Assembly: GCA_021827805.1 (NCBI GenBank)
Contig: JAKAUG010000135.1
Span: forward strand, 1 to 7,215
Direction: 5' to 3'
Length of the DNA: 7,215 nt
Origin: Bacillota bacterium
Lineage (GTDB): Bacteria; Bacillota; Sulfobacillia; RBS10-35; JAJYVN01
Part shown: positions 1 to 4,889 of the stretch, one piece after another
How positions within the stretch are numbered: position 1 is the stretch's first letter
How the letters are laid out: each line of letters begins with the position of its first letter
Translations under genes and position numbers: made by a program
The notes under the pieces: generated by a model
The model's database searches: none
Seen by the model: the letters and a program-made list of their open reading frames with translations, nothing else
Told to the model about the DNA's origin: nothing

Positions 1-36
1 GCCTGCACGTGCTGGGTGACCACCCGACGCCTGCGG

Positions 37-67
37 CCCGCCGGGGTGAATCCCGGCACCCGGCGGG
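37..67 (-). terminator. Terminator-like stem-loop after the left-end operon
   Basis: A 9-bp perfect GC stem (CCCGCCGGG at 37-45, CCCGGCGGG at 59-67) with a 13-nt loop begins four bases past the stop codon of the leftward operon's last gene. A shorter competing stem (CCGGG 41-45 with CCCGG 52-56) lies inside it. No T-run follows on the minus strand, so this is not a canonical intrinsic terminator. Position and stem strength make transcript-end or mRNA-stabilising hairpin the best guess. Confidence 0.4.
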
Positions 68-70
68 ACC

Positions 71-433
71 TCACCGGCGCGACCGCCGCGTGCGGCCGCG
101 CAGCGCCAGGAGGAGGAGGGCTCCAAAGCCCGCGCCGGCGACGACCTCGAGGGTGCTGGCGCCCCCTCCGCCGCTGGGCTCCGGGGGGGAGGGCGAGCCG
201 CCGAGACAGGGGGTGGGGAACCCGGCCACCACCCCATTGCCCACGTCACAGCAGGCGAGGATCCTCTGGCCGCTGGGCGAAGCCTCGCAGACGCAACAGG
301 TCGAGCCGAGGGTGGCCAGGCACGGCTCCATGATCCCGAAGGACTGCGGGGTTCCCTCCTCGACGCAGTACCACCCGAGGTAGCTGCCAGCGTCCTGGGC
401 CATCTGAGAGCAGGGGTTGGACGGACAGGTCAC
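71..433 (-). CDS. Cys-rich single-pass membrane miniprotein (120 aa)
   Basis: Unrecognised protein. The start is taken as GTG at 433 because it overlaps the TGA stop of the upstream gene in a GTGA junction, which suggests translational coupling. There is no clear Shine-Dalgarno; ATG at 403 is the alternative. Residues 1-76 hold ten cysteines (3, 8, 23, 38, 46, 47, 49, 61, 62, 76), an even number consistent with disulfides or metal binding. A Pro/Ser/Gly linker (about 79-92) follows, then one hydrophobic segment (about 95-111) and the basic tail RGRTRRSRR. No N-terminal signal peptide is visible. By the positive-inside rule the cysteine domain would be outside and the Arg tail in the cytoplasm. 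The layout recalls C-terminal sorting tags such as MYXO-CTERM, but the missing signal peptide argues against a standard one. It is the last gene of a four-gene leftward operon, and the gene before it has the same plan. A role in an envelope or virion membrane is inference. Confidence 0.7.
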   Translation of the reverse strand: MTCPSNPCSQMAQDAGSYLGWYCVEEGTPQSFGIMEPCLATLGSTCCVCEASPSGQRILACCDVGNGVVAGFPTPCLGGSPSPPEPSGGGGASTLEVVAGAGFGALLLLALRGRTRRSRR

Positions 434-777
434 GGGCGGGAGGCGCGGGTGACCGCGACGGATCGGGGGCGCCGGGAGAGCCGGTGCCAGTGGTGGGCGC
501 GACCGTAGAGGAACACGCCGCCGACCGCCGCCCCGAGGCCGAGGCCGAGGACGGCGGCTGCGCCGGACGACCCGGACGATGCTGGCGGCGCCCCTGACCC
601 CCCCAGCGGGGCGCAGTCGCACCACACGTACGCTTGCTGGAGCGGCACACCTGCCTTGGCGCACTCGCATCCCCAGCACACCTGACCGGCGCCGCACCCA
701 GTACACCCGGTCGCGTGAGGGGTGCAGTTGGCGGGCTCATACCCCGAGGGGCAGCGGTTGGTGCAGGGGGCGGCCAC
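430..777 (-). CDS. Cys-rich single-pass membrane miniprotein (115 aa)
   Basis: Unrecognised protein starting at GTG 777, the first usable start after the in-frame TAG that ends the upstream gene; the gap to that gene is 30 bases. The first 55 residues hold ten cysteines (5, 9, 18, 25, 28, 34, 37, 39, 53, 55), including CTGC and CWGCEC, which could bind a metal or form disulfides. A Gly/Ser/Pro linker (about 58-72) leads to a small-residue membrane helix (about 73-91, AAAVLGLGLGAAVGGVFL) and a basic His/Arg tail. There is no cleavable signal peptide, so an N-out/C-in reverse anchor is predicted. Cysteine count and domain order match the next gene, which overlaps it by four bases. That points to ancient duplication or a shared role, although the cysteine spacing differs. 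The many CxxC pairs also allow a cytoplasmic zinc-binding domain. Confidence 0.72.
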   Translation of the reverse strand: MAAPCTNRCPSGYEPANCTPHATGCTGCGAGQVCWGCECAKAGVPLQQAYVWCDCAPLGGSGAPPASSGSSGAAAVLGLGLGAAVGGVFLYGRAHHWHRLSRRPRSVAVTRASRP

Positions 778-807
778 GGGCCAGAGCCTACACCCCGCCA
801 GAGGGGC

Positions 808-1914
808 CTACCGCCCCAGCATGAACACGAGATCCGTCTCCTGCGACCCGTCCGGCGATGGCGCTCCGCCGGGGGGCGGCGACGGTGGCGGCGACGGCTG
901 GGCCGCCTGGGGGTCGTCGTCGACCAAGGGCTGCTCGAGGCCACAGGACTTGCAGGTCGCGACCATCGGGTCGCCCTCGCGGTAGTGGTTGGTGGCGCTG
1001 CAATTCGGGCACTGCCACGGGTGGAGCACGACGGTCCCCTCCGGCGCTCGGGGCGCAGCATCCGGCCGGGCGTGGGCGGCGGGCTCCGGCGCCTGCGGGT
1101 GGGGCCCCTCGAGGATCCGTTGCGCCGCGGCGTTGGTCAGCTTGGGCAGGTTGTTGGAGAGCAGGGCGAACGCCTGATTCTGGCGCATCATGGCGATGCG
1201 CTCCATGTTGTCCGCCCGGCGCTTCTCCTCGTCGCCGTGGGCCGCAGCCTGGGCCCACTTGGCCCGCTCCACCTCGAGCTGGGCCATGCGGTAGGCGTGC
1301 TCGTACTCCGCCTGGAGCTGCTCGCGCGTCTTGCCCTCCGGGCTCGCCTGGGGCGGCGGCGTGGGGTGCATCCGCTCGTAGATGCCCCCGAACATCTCGA
1401 AGAGGCGCAGGCTCCGCTCCGCCTCCGCCTCGACGCTCGGCGCCGGATGGCTGTTGGCGGCGAGGATCGCCTCCTTGAGGGCGCCGTACTGGTTGGCTAT
1501 CGCCTCCATCTGTGCCCGCTGCGCCTCCTGCAAGCTGGACACGACCATCTGGAGAAGCCCCGCCATCCCCGCGCCGCCGCCATCCCCACCCGCTGCCTGG
1601 GCCTCGGCCCGCAGCGCGACGAGGCGGGCCTTGTGGAACTGCTGGCGCTCGAACTCACGCGCCTGGCGCTCGTCCTCGGCCTTGGCGAGCGCGTTCTCGG
1701 CCTCGATCCGCTGCTGCTCCGCCTGGAGCTCGGCGATGGTCATCCGCTGGGATCGGAGCCGGTCGATCTGGCCGCGATTGAGCTCCCGGGTGAGCTCGTC
1801 CTCACCGGGCCCCGCCGCCGCGGGCACCGCCCCGCCACGACGCACCCGCATCCCGGCGATGTTCCGCCCCACGGTGTCCCACCCCTCACGCTCGATCTCC
1901 TCCATGGAGCTCAT
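808..1914 (-). CDS. Coiled-coil protein with C-terminal zinc ribbon (368 aa)
   Basis: Unrecognised as a family. ATG 1914 is chosen because a full anti-Shine-Dalgarno match, GGAGGTGATC (minus strand, 1930-1921), precedes it. It also overlaps the upstream stop as ATGA; ATG 1905 is a weaker alternative. Long charged helices rich in Glu, Gln, Arg and Ala fill about residues 38-108 and 192-268, strongly suggesting coiled coils, with further helical stretches at about 116-150 and 162-182. A Pro/Ala linker (270-292) leads to a zinc ribbon, CPNC (302-305) and CKSC (321-324), spaced CX2C-X15-CX2C. The tail (about 333-357) is Pro/Ser/Asp-rich. There is no signal peptide or membrane segment, so it is probably cytoplasmic or inside a particle. 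Likely roles are scaffold, nucleic-acid adaptor or multimeric structural protein; the zinc ribbon is clear, the function is not. It sits between the 203-aa gene and two Cys-rich membrane proteins. Confidence 0.82.
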   Translation of the reverse strand: MSSMEEIEREGWDTVGRNIAGMRVRRGGAVPAAAGPGEDELTRELNRGQIDRLRSQRMTIAELQAEQQRIEAENALAKAEDERQAREFERQQFHKARLVALRAEAQAAGGDGGGAGMAGLLQMVVSSLQEAQRAQMEAIANQYGALKEAILAANSHPAPSVEAEAERSLRLFEMFGGIYERMHPTPPPQASPEGKTREQLQAEYEHAYRMAQLEVERAKWAQAAAHGDEEKRRADNMERIAMMRQNQAFALLSNNLPKLTNAAAQRILEGPHPQAPEPAAHARPDAAPRAPEGTVVLHPWQCPNCSATNHYREGDPMVATCKSCGLEQPLVDDDPQAAQPSPPPSPPPGGAPSPDGSQETDLVFMLGR

Positions 1915-2522
1915 CCGGCGATCACCTCCACCACATCGTCATCCTGCTCCTCCACCACGACCCGGGGGCGTGCCCGCCACGCCCACCACATGTACCGCTC
2001 GATGCAGTGGTTGACGAACTCGGTCGGGTCGCCCGTGAAGTGCTTTTCGCTGCGGTACCACTCGAGGAGGGCCTGCGCCTTGGTCCGGAGCTGGATCGGC
2101 GTCTTGGGCGGAGCCGAGATGGGCTGCGGCTCCACGAAGTCCGTGTCCCGGAGCGCGACGATGGTGGCCGACCCCATGGCGGGGGGGGCGGGGACGATCT
2201 CGGGATGGCGCCCGTTGCCCGGTGGGCTGGGGGCCGCCGGAGACGTCGGCGCCGGCTCACCCGGCGCGTCGCCCGCATCGGCGGCCGCCCCCATCTCGTC
2301 GAGATCCCCCGCCCCGATCTTGAGCGACTTGTCCCAGGGCTGGAACTCCTCGGCCTTGGTGCGGCGGGTGAGCGGGGAGTGGCCCTCCACGCCCTTCTTG
2401 CGCCCGCAGTGGCCGATGACCTCGAGGAGCTTCTTGGGATCACCGGGCGAGCCGAAGTCGCCGGCGGTGCAGTACGCCTCCCAGAACTGCTCGGGGCCCC
2501 AGCCCTTCATGGCGCCGATCAT
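1911..2522 (-). CDS. Two-domain protein of unknown function (203 aa)
   Basis: First gene of the leftward operon; its TGA overlaps the next gene's ATG. ATG 2522 is the most upstream start, because the frame is closed by TGA at 2564-2562; ATG 2510 is possible. Neither has a strong Shine-Dalgarno. Residues 1-70 look like a compact domain with Trp/Gly motifs and basic stretches (GHCGRKKGVEGH, then a Lys/Arg/Asp region). A Pro/Ala/Gly linker (about 77-117) separates it from a second domain (about 140-188) that includes TGDPTEFVNHCIERYMWWAW. This segment resembles the strand-helix-helix end of ribbon-helix-helix DNA-binding proteins, where an (S/T)EF-(I/V)N-x-x-(I/V) core is common. That resemblance was judged by eye and is weak. 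The end is acidic (EEQDDDVVEV). It could be a DNA-binding or assembly protein; no function is assigned. Confidence 0.75.
   Translation of the reverse strand: MIGAMKGWGPEQFWEAYCTAGDFGSPGDPKKLLEVIGHCGRKKGVEGHSPLTRRTKAEEFQPWDKSLKIGAGDLDEMGAAADAGDAPGEPAPTSPAAPSPPGNGRHPEIVPAPPAMGSATIVALRDTDFVEPQPISAPPKTPIQLRTKAQALLEWYRSEKHFTGDPTEFVNHCIERYMWWAWRARPRVVVEEQDDDVVEVIAG
1921..1930 (-). promoter_or_regulatory. Full-length Shine-Dalgarno for the coiled-coil gene
   Basis: On the minus strand GGAGGTGATC lies six bases before ATG 1914. It is a ten-base complement of the conserved 3' end of bacterial 16S rRNA. It is the strongest ribosome-binding site in the window and sits inside the end of the upstream gene. 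The coiled-coil protein is therefore probably made in larger amounts than its operon partners, as expected for a structural protein. Confidence 0.75.
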
Positions 2523-2625
2523 ACGAGCCTGGGGGGTGACGTGCCCATGAGCTCCGAGACCTCACGGCGTCCCGGGGCGGCGGCGGACCCCTGCGCGCGC
2601 CACCCGATCGCGGTACGCTGCGCCC
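2523..2625. promoter_or_regulatory. Divergent promoter region between the two operons
   Basis: This 103-bp gap lies between the leftward operon (start 2522) and the rightward operon (start 2626), so it must carry promoters for both unless each operon is read from further away. Rightward, TACGCT (2614-2619) fits a TAnnnT -10 box, and its predicted start point coincides with GTG 2626. No good -35 hexamer is seen. No convincing -10 or Shine-Dalgarno was found for the leftward gene, so its promoter is unresolved. Confidence 0.45.
2614..2619 (+). promoter_or_regulatory. -10 box (TACGCT) for a leaderless rightward transcript
   Basis: TACGCT matches TAnnnT and ends six bases before GTG 2626, so transcription would begin at or within a base of the start codon. 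The upstream sequence has no Shine-Dalgarno, which agrees with leaderless translation. Leaderless GTG/ATG starts behind TAnnnT boxes are common in actinobacteria. The -35 region (about 2590-2596) is poor. Confidence 0.4.
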
Positions 2626-3228
2626 GTGAGCTGGCTCGACCTCATCGACCTCAAGCAGATCGTCAACTTCGCCACCACCACGATCATCCAAGAGGCGGTG
2701 GCCGGCGGGCGGACGGAGGACGAGGCGGAGGCCACCGCCGGACCCGAGGGGTCCCCCCGGCCGAAGGGTGGGTGCCCGCACTGCTCGATCCACCGCCACG
2801 TGTCCGACGCCTGGGGGTTTCTCCAGTCGAACCTCACCGCGGCGGACGACCACGACGGCCAGATCCCACGGCGGATCCGCACCACCCTCTACCTCGCCCG
2901 CCAGGATCTCGAACAGGCGAGCAGCGAGGCCCAACAGCTCCGGGCGCGGATGCCCAGTCTCGACGCCGAGTGCAGGGACGTCATCGCCAGCAGCGACCTC
3001 GCCCGGCTGGGGCTCCCTGACCCTCAGACCTGCACCGCGGACGACTGCGCCCGGGCCATGCCCGCGCTGCTCACGGCGCACGCCGCCACCACCCGCCTGA
3101 GCGACCGCTACGAGGAGCTGGCGGCCCGGGCCCACGCCTACTCCGAGCAGGAGCAGATCGCCCGCCGCCACGGGGTCGACGATCCCGACGCCTTCTTCCG
3201 CGAGCTGTACGGAGACCACCATGGCTGA
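2626..3228 (+). CDS. Helical protein with N-terminal Cys/His cluster (200 aa)
   Basis: Unrecognised protein and first gene of the rightward operon. Start GTG 2626 has no Shine-Dalgarno but a well-placed -10 box, implying a leaderless mRNA. Residues 1-25 form a hydrophobic or amphipathic helix (MSWLDLIDLKQIVNF then TTTIIQEAV) that could lie on a membrane or mediate oligomerisation. Residues 50-58, CPHCSIHRH, cluster two Cys and three His and are a plausible zinc or other metal site. The rest (about 80-200) is Ala/Arg/Glu-rich helix with isolated Cys at 116, 136 and 141. Codons end mainly in G or C in this frame, so it is preferred over the long open frame on the opposite strand. Its end overlaps the next gene by eight bases. 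Function unknown. Confidence 0.75.
   Translation: MSWLDLIDLKQIVNFATTTIIQEAVAGGRTEDEAEATAGPEGSPRPKGGCPHCSIHRHVSDAWGFLQSNLTAADDHDGQIPRRIRTTLYLARQDLEQASSEAQQLRARMPSLDAECRDVIASSDLARLGLPDPQTCTADDCARAMPALLTAHAATTRLSDRYEELAARAHAYSEQEQIARRHGVDDPDAFFRELYGDHHG
3211..3214 (+). promoter_or_regulatory. Shine-Dalgarno deciding the 3221 start
   Basis: GGAG lies six bases before ATG 3221, inside the last codons of the upstream gene. It supports ATG 3221 as the start and an 8-bp overlap between the two genes. Confidence 0.6.
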
Positions 3229-3766
3229 GGCACTCTCCACCACCCTGCCCCTCGTCGTCCCGTCCGAGGAGGAGACCGCTCCGCTCTCCCCGGAGACGGA
3301 GGAGCGGTTGATGGGGCCCCCCGTCGACCTCCCCGACCAGGTGCCCGACGACGAGCAGGAGCAGATCGACCGGTACCTCGAGGGGGCGGGCGACCCGTTC
3401 ACCGTCGGCGCCCCCGGCCTCGCCGACTTCCTCCCCGGCGACGACGGCGACGTGTACGACGAGGCGCTGGCCCGCGAGGCGCCGTGCATCGGCTACGAGC
3501 TCAAGGGCCCCGGCACGGGCCCCGATCTCGTGTACGTCAAGGGGGTGAGGGGCGCCCTGAGCCCCGATCAGATCGAGCAGTTTTGCCAGCGCGGCGTGAG
3601 CGTACAGGAGACCTCGCCGGAGATGGCGCAGCGCATCGCCGACTTCCACGAGGCGGCCAGCACCTGCGACGCCCGGGTCCGCGAGGAGTACCCCGAGGGC
3701 GAGCAGCTCAAGCCCTACGTCGGCTGCATGGGCGTCGAGCTGCGCGAGCGCGGCCAGAAGCTATGA
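3221..3766 (+). CDS. Acidic protein of unknown function (181 aa)
   Basis: Second gene of the rightward operon, with a good Shine-Dalgarno and overlaps on both sides. The N-terminal half is strongly acidic and Pro-rich (about 14-57, with PDDEQEQIDRYLEG at 42-55) and probably disordered. The C-terminal half (about 85-180) looks folded: GYELKGPG and PDLVYVKGVRG suggest beta strands, followed by helices (SPDQIEQFCQRGVSV, then SPEMAQRIADFHEAASTC). Four cysteines (89, 122, 149, 169) are spread through this half. There is no membrane segment or signal peptide. It matches no family I recognise. The acidic front could be a partner-binding or DNA-mimic-like tail, but that is speculation. Confidence 0.78.
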   Translation: MAEALSTTLPLVVPSEEETAPLSPETEERLMGPPVDLPDQVPDDEQEQIDRYLEGAGDPFTVGAPGLADFLPGDDGDVYDEALAREAPCIGYELKGPGTGPDLVYVKGVRGALSPDQIEQFCQRGVSVQETSPEMAQRIADFHEAASTCDARVREEYPEGEQLKPYVGCMGVELRERGQKL

Positions 3767-4023
3767 CCGTCACCTCGGCCCACGGGCCGGCGGCGTGGGC
3801 TCAGAGCTGGCGCCAGGGCGTCGCCGGCTTCCTGGGCATCCCGCCCGAGCGGGTGAGCCGGGTGGCAACCGGCGTCTACCTCCTCGCCCTGCGCGACCCC
3901 GAGCTGGCCAGGGCGGTGAGGGCGCTGCGCGACTGCGGACCGCTCCTCGCCGACGTGGCCGAGGACGTCGGCGCCTGCCTGGGAGCGGCCCGGCGCCTAC
4001 GAGACACCCTTGAGCAGCTCTGA
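3763..4023 (+). CDS. Small helical protein (86 aa)
   Basis: The start ATG 3763 overlaps the previous stop as ATGA, implying translational coupling; AGAAG just upstream is at best a weak Shine-Dalgarno. The open frame continues upstream, but those codons overlap the 181-aa gene and are not used. The protein is almost entirely Ala/Leu/Arg/Val helices (about 10-24, 33-57, 59-85), with two Cys (58, 72). Hydrophobic patches (VYLLAL, LLADVAEDV) look like packing surfaces of a helical bundle, not membrane spans. Function unknown; it probably acts with its operon neighbours. Confidence 0.65.
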   Translation: MTVTSAHGPAAWAQSWRQGVAGFLGIPPERVSRVATGVYLLALRDPELARAVRALRDCGPLLADVAEDVGACLGAARRLRDTLEQL

Positions 4024-4201
4024 GCCGACCTCCTCGATGCCGAGCAGCTCGGCCCCGGCGTCGAGCTCGATCCCGTGGACCCTGATCCTCCTCTCCTCGG
4101 GCCTCGCCGCCGGCGTCGGCGCCGTGGTGGGCCCGATCGTCCACCGTGCGGCCGCCGGCGTCAGCACTCGGGTCAGGCCGAACCGCCCGCGCCGGCGCTG
4201 A
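4010..4201 (+). CDS. Single-pass membrane miniprotein (63 aa)
   Basis: Last gene of the rightward operon. TTG 4010 overlaps the previous gene by 14 bases; ATG 4037 is the alternative start and would give 54 residues. The N-terminus is Ser/Pro-rich (1-21). One hydrophobic segment follows (about 22-44, PWTLILLSSG then AAGVGAVVGPIV), with the strongly basic tail RVRPNRPRRR. There is no cleavable signal, so N-out/C-in topology is expected. This is the same plan as the two Cys-rich membrane proteins at the left end, but without cysteines. Its 3' end overlaps the convergent 173-aa gene by 29 bases. Such proteins occur in holin-like, conjugation and internal-membrane virion contexts; none can be chosen here. 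Confidence 0.6.
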   Translation: MSSSEPTSSMPSSSAPASSSIPWTLILLSSGLAAGVGAVVGPIVHRAAAGVSTRVRPNRPRRR

Positions 4202-4694
4202 CCTCGCCGCCGCCCCCCGCGCCACCGATGCCGGCGGCATCACGCCCGCGGCCGGTCAGGGTTGACCAGTCCAGCGTGCAGCGACACCCGGCCTGCGGCT
4301 CCTCACACCCGGGGCAGTAGCCGAGGCTCTCGACGAGGGCGCGCAGGCGCGCCACCTCGACGCAGTACACCGGCTTCTCCCCCCGCCGGCGGCGCGGGTG
4401 CTCCGGCCCCGGGCAGGGCATCGGCCCCACCGCGGCGCCGATGATCTCCTCGAGCTCCATGTCCACCGCCGGATGCTGGCGCCAGTCCGTGACCAGGCCG
4501 TCGAAGTCGGCGGGGACCCCGCGGTCGGCCCCGTAGTGGAGCCGCTGCGCCCGCCCCTCGGCGTGGATCTCCGCCCACACCAGGCGCAGGCCGGCCTCGG
4601 TCCGAGGCAGGACCCGGATGTCCGGATCGGGACGCGGCGCCGGCGGCGCCGTGCCCGGACCGAAGGGCAGCTCGGGCTCGTGGTTTCCACTCAT
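4173..4694 (-). CDS. Unknown protein with compact Cys motif (173 aa)
   Basis: Leftward gene convergent with the preceding operon. ATG 4694 follows a G-run (4701-4706), a weak Shine-Dalgarno; an upstream out-of-frame ATG at 4699 gives only a two-codon frame. The N-terminus is Pro-rich (1-30). A mixed strand/helix domain follows (about 31-90, with LRLVWAEIHAEGRAQRLHYG). C94 and C111 flank an Arg-rich segment (PRRRRGEK, 100-107). A helix (112-125) precedes CPGCEEPQAGCRC (127-139), a C-x2-C-x6-C-x-C cluster that could bind zinc. The tail (about 155-173) is Gly/Ala low complexity. No signal or membrane segment. Placed directly behind the AT-rich repeat island, it might encode a regulator or a replication accessory protein, but nothing in its sequence proves that. 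Confidence 0.72.
   Translation of the reverse strand: MSGNHEPELPFGPGTAPPAPRPDPDIRVLPRTEAGLRLVWAEIHAEGRAQRLHYGADRGVPADFDGLVTDWRQHPAVDMELEEIIGAAVGPMPCPGPEHPRRRRGEKPVYCVEVARLRALVESLGYCPGCEEPQAGCRCTLDWSTLTGRGRDAAGIGGAGGGGEVSAGAGGSA
4227..4241. terminator. Short hairpin past the rightward operon
   Basis: GATGCC-GGC-GGCATC is a perfect 6-bp stem with a 3-nt loop, 25 bases after the stop of the 63-aa gene and inside the coding end of the convergent 173-aa gene. No T-run follows, so a terminator role is only possible. The symmetry may come from the repetitive Gly/Ala coding sequence. Confidence 0.2.
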
Positions 4695-4732
4695 CGCATC
4701 CCCCCGAAGCTCGACATCCCCAAATTACCCCC

Positions 4733-4761
4733 CGGTGGGGTTAGTTTACTAACCCCCACCG
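4733..4761. repeat. Long palindrome (13-bp arms)
   Basis: CGGTGGGGTTAGT (4733-4745) and ACTAACCCCCACCG (4748-4761) are reverse complements apart from one extra C, with a 2-bp centre. Near-continuous symmetry with so short a centre fits an operator for a dimeric protein, or a cruciform, better than an RNA terminator. It lies 39 bp upstream of the 173-aa gene's start codon. Confidence 0.65.
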
Positions 4762-4767
4762 CTAAAT

Positions 4768-4811
4768 TGGAAAGGTTTTTGAATACGATTGACCCCAACC
4801 TTTCCATTCGT
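4768..4811. repeat. Repeat copy 1 with internal inverted repeat
   Basis: First of two direct copies. GGAAAGGTT (4769-4777) pairs perfectly with AACCTTTCC (4797-4805) around a 19-nt centre containing TTTGAATACGA. The right arm extends as AACCTTTCCATT, identical in both copies. The GG of copy 1 is 57 bp from the GG of copy 2. Confidence 0.7.
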
Positions 4812-4822
4812 CGAAAACCTAA

Positions 4823-4867
4823 AATGGAGAGGTTTTGAATACGGCTCGACCAACCTTTCCATTCCGT
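4823..4867. repeat. Repeat copy 2 with internal inverted repeat
   Basis: Second direct copy. AATGGAGAGGTT (4823-4834) and AACCTTTCCATT (4852-4863) form a 12-bp inverted repeat with one mismatch around a 17-nt centre. The shared core with copy 1 is TTTTGAATACG, then GACC and AACCTTTCCATTC. Differences between copies are mostly single-base changes and one-base indels, so the inverted arms and the core look selectively kept. Confidence 0.7.
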
Positions 4868-4889
4868 TACATCCGGTGGTGGAGGTTGC

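Larger units (their letters stand above)
4695..4889. other. AT-rich repeat island: candidate origin or operator region
   Basis: This 195-bp non-coding stretch lies between the helicase gene's stop (4890) and the start of the 173-aa gene (4694), both leftward. About 4720-4870 is conspicuously AT-rich against a very GC-rich background. It holds a ~29-bp palindrome next to two copies of a ~43-bp element, each with an inverted repeat. Repeated sites in an AT-rich patch beside a replicative helicase gene are typical of iteron-type origins. The alternatives are an operator and promoter for the 173-aa gene, or tandem terminators for the helicase transcript, since each hairpin is followed on the minus strand by a short T-rich stretch. 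Confidence 0.55.

Noticed and set aside
71..433. MYXO-CTERM-type sorting tag on the 120-aa protein
   Set aside because: The membrane helix and Arg tail fit, but there is no N-terminal signal peptide, and the cysteines lie more than 15 residues before the helix instead of next to it. Kept only as a resemblance.
775..810. Lipobox-like LAGC just upstream of the 115-aa protein start
   Set aside because: In the same frame the codons after the TAG at 810-808 read APLAGCRLWPVAAPC, but the stop directly precedes them. There is no room for a signal peptide and no start codon, so a lipoprotein is not supported without readthrough.
634..2550. Plus-strand open frame of 638 codons opposite the leftward operon
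   Set aside because: It is opposite four genes with coherent domains (zinc ribbon, coiled coil, membrane helices) and coupled junctions. Its own product is Arg/Gly/Leu-biased without any motif.
2440..3489. Long minus-strand open frame (349 codons) across the rightward operon
   Set aside because: It is antisense to two genes with clear G/C third-position preference, overlapping starts and stops and a Shine-Dalgarno. Its translation is low-complexity Gly/Val/Arg, typical of a shadow frame in GC-rich DNA.
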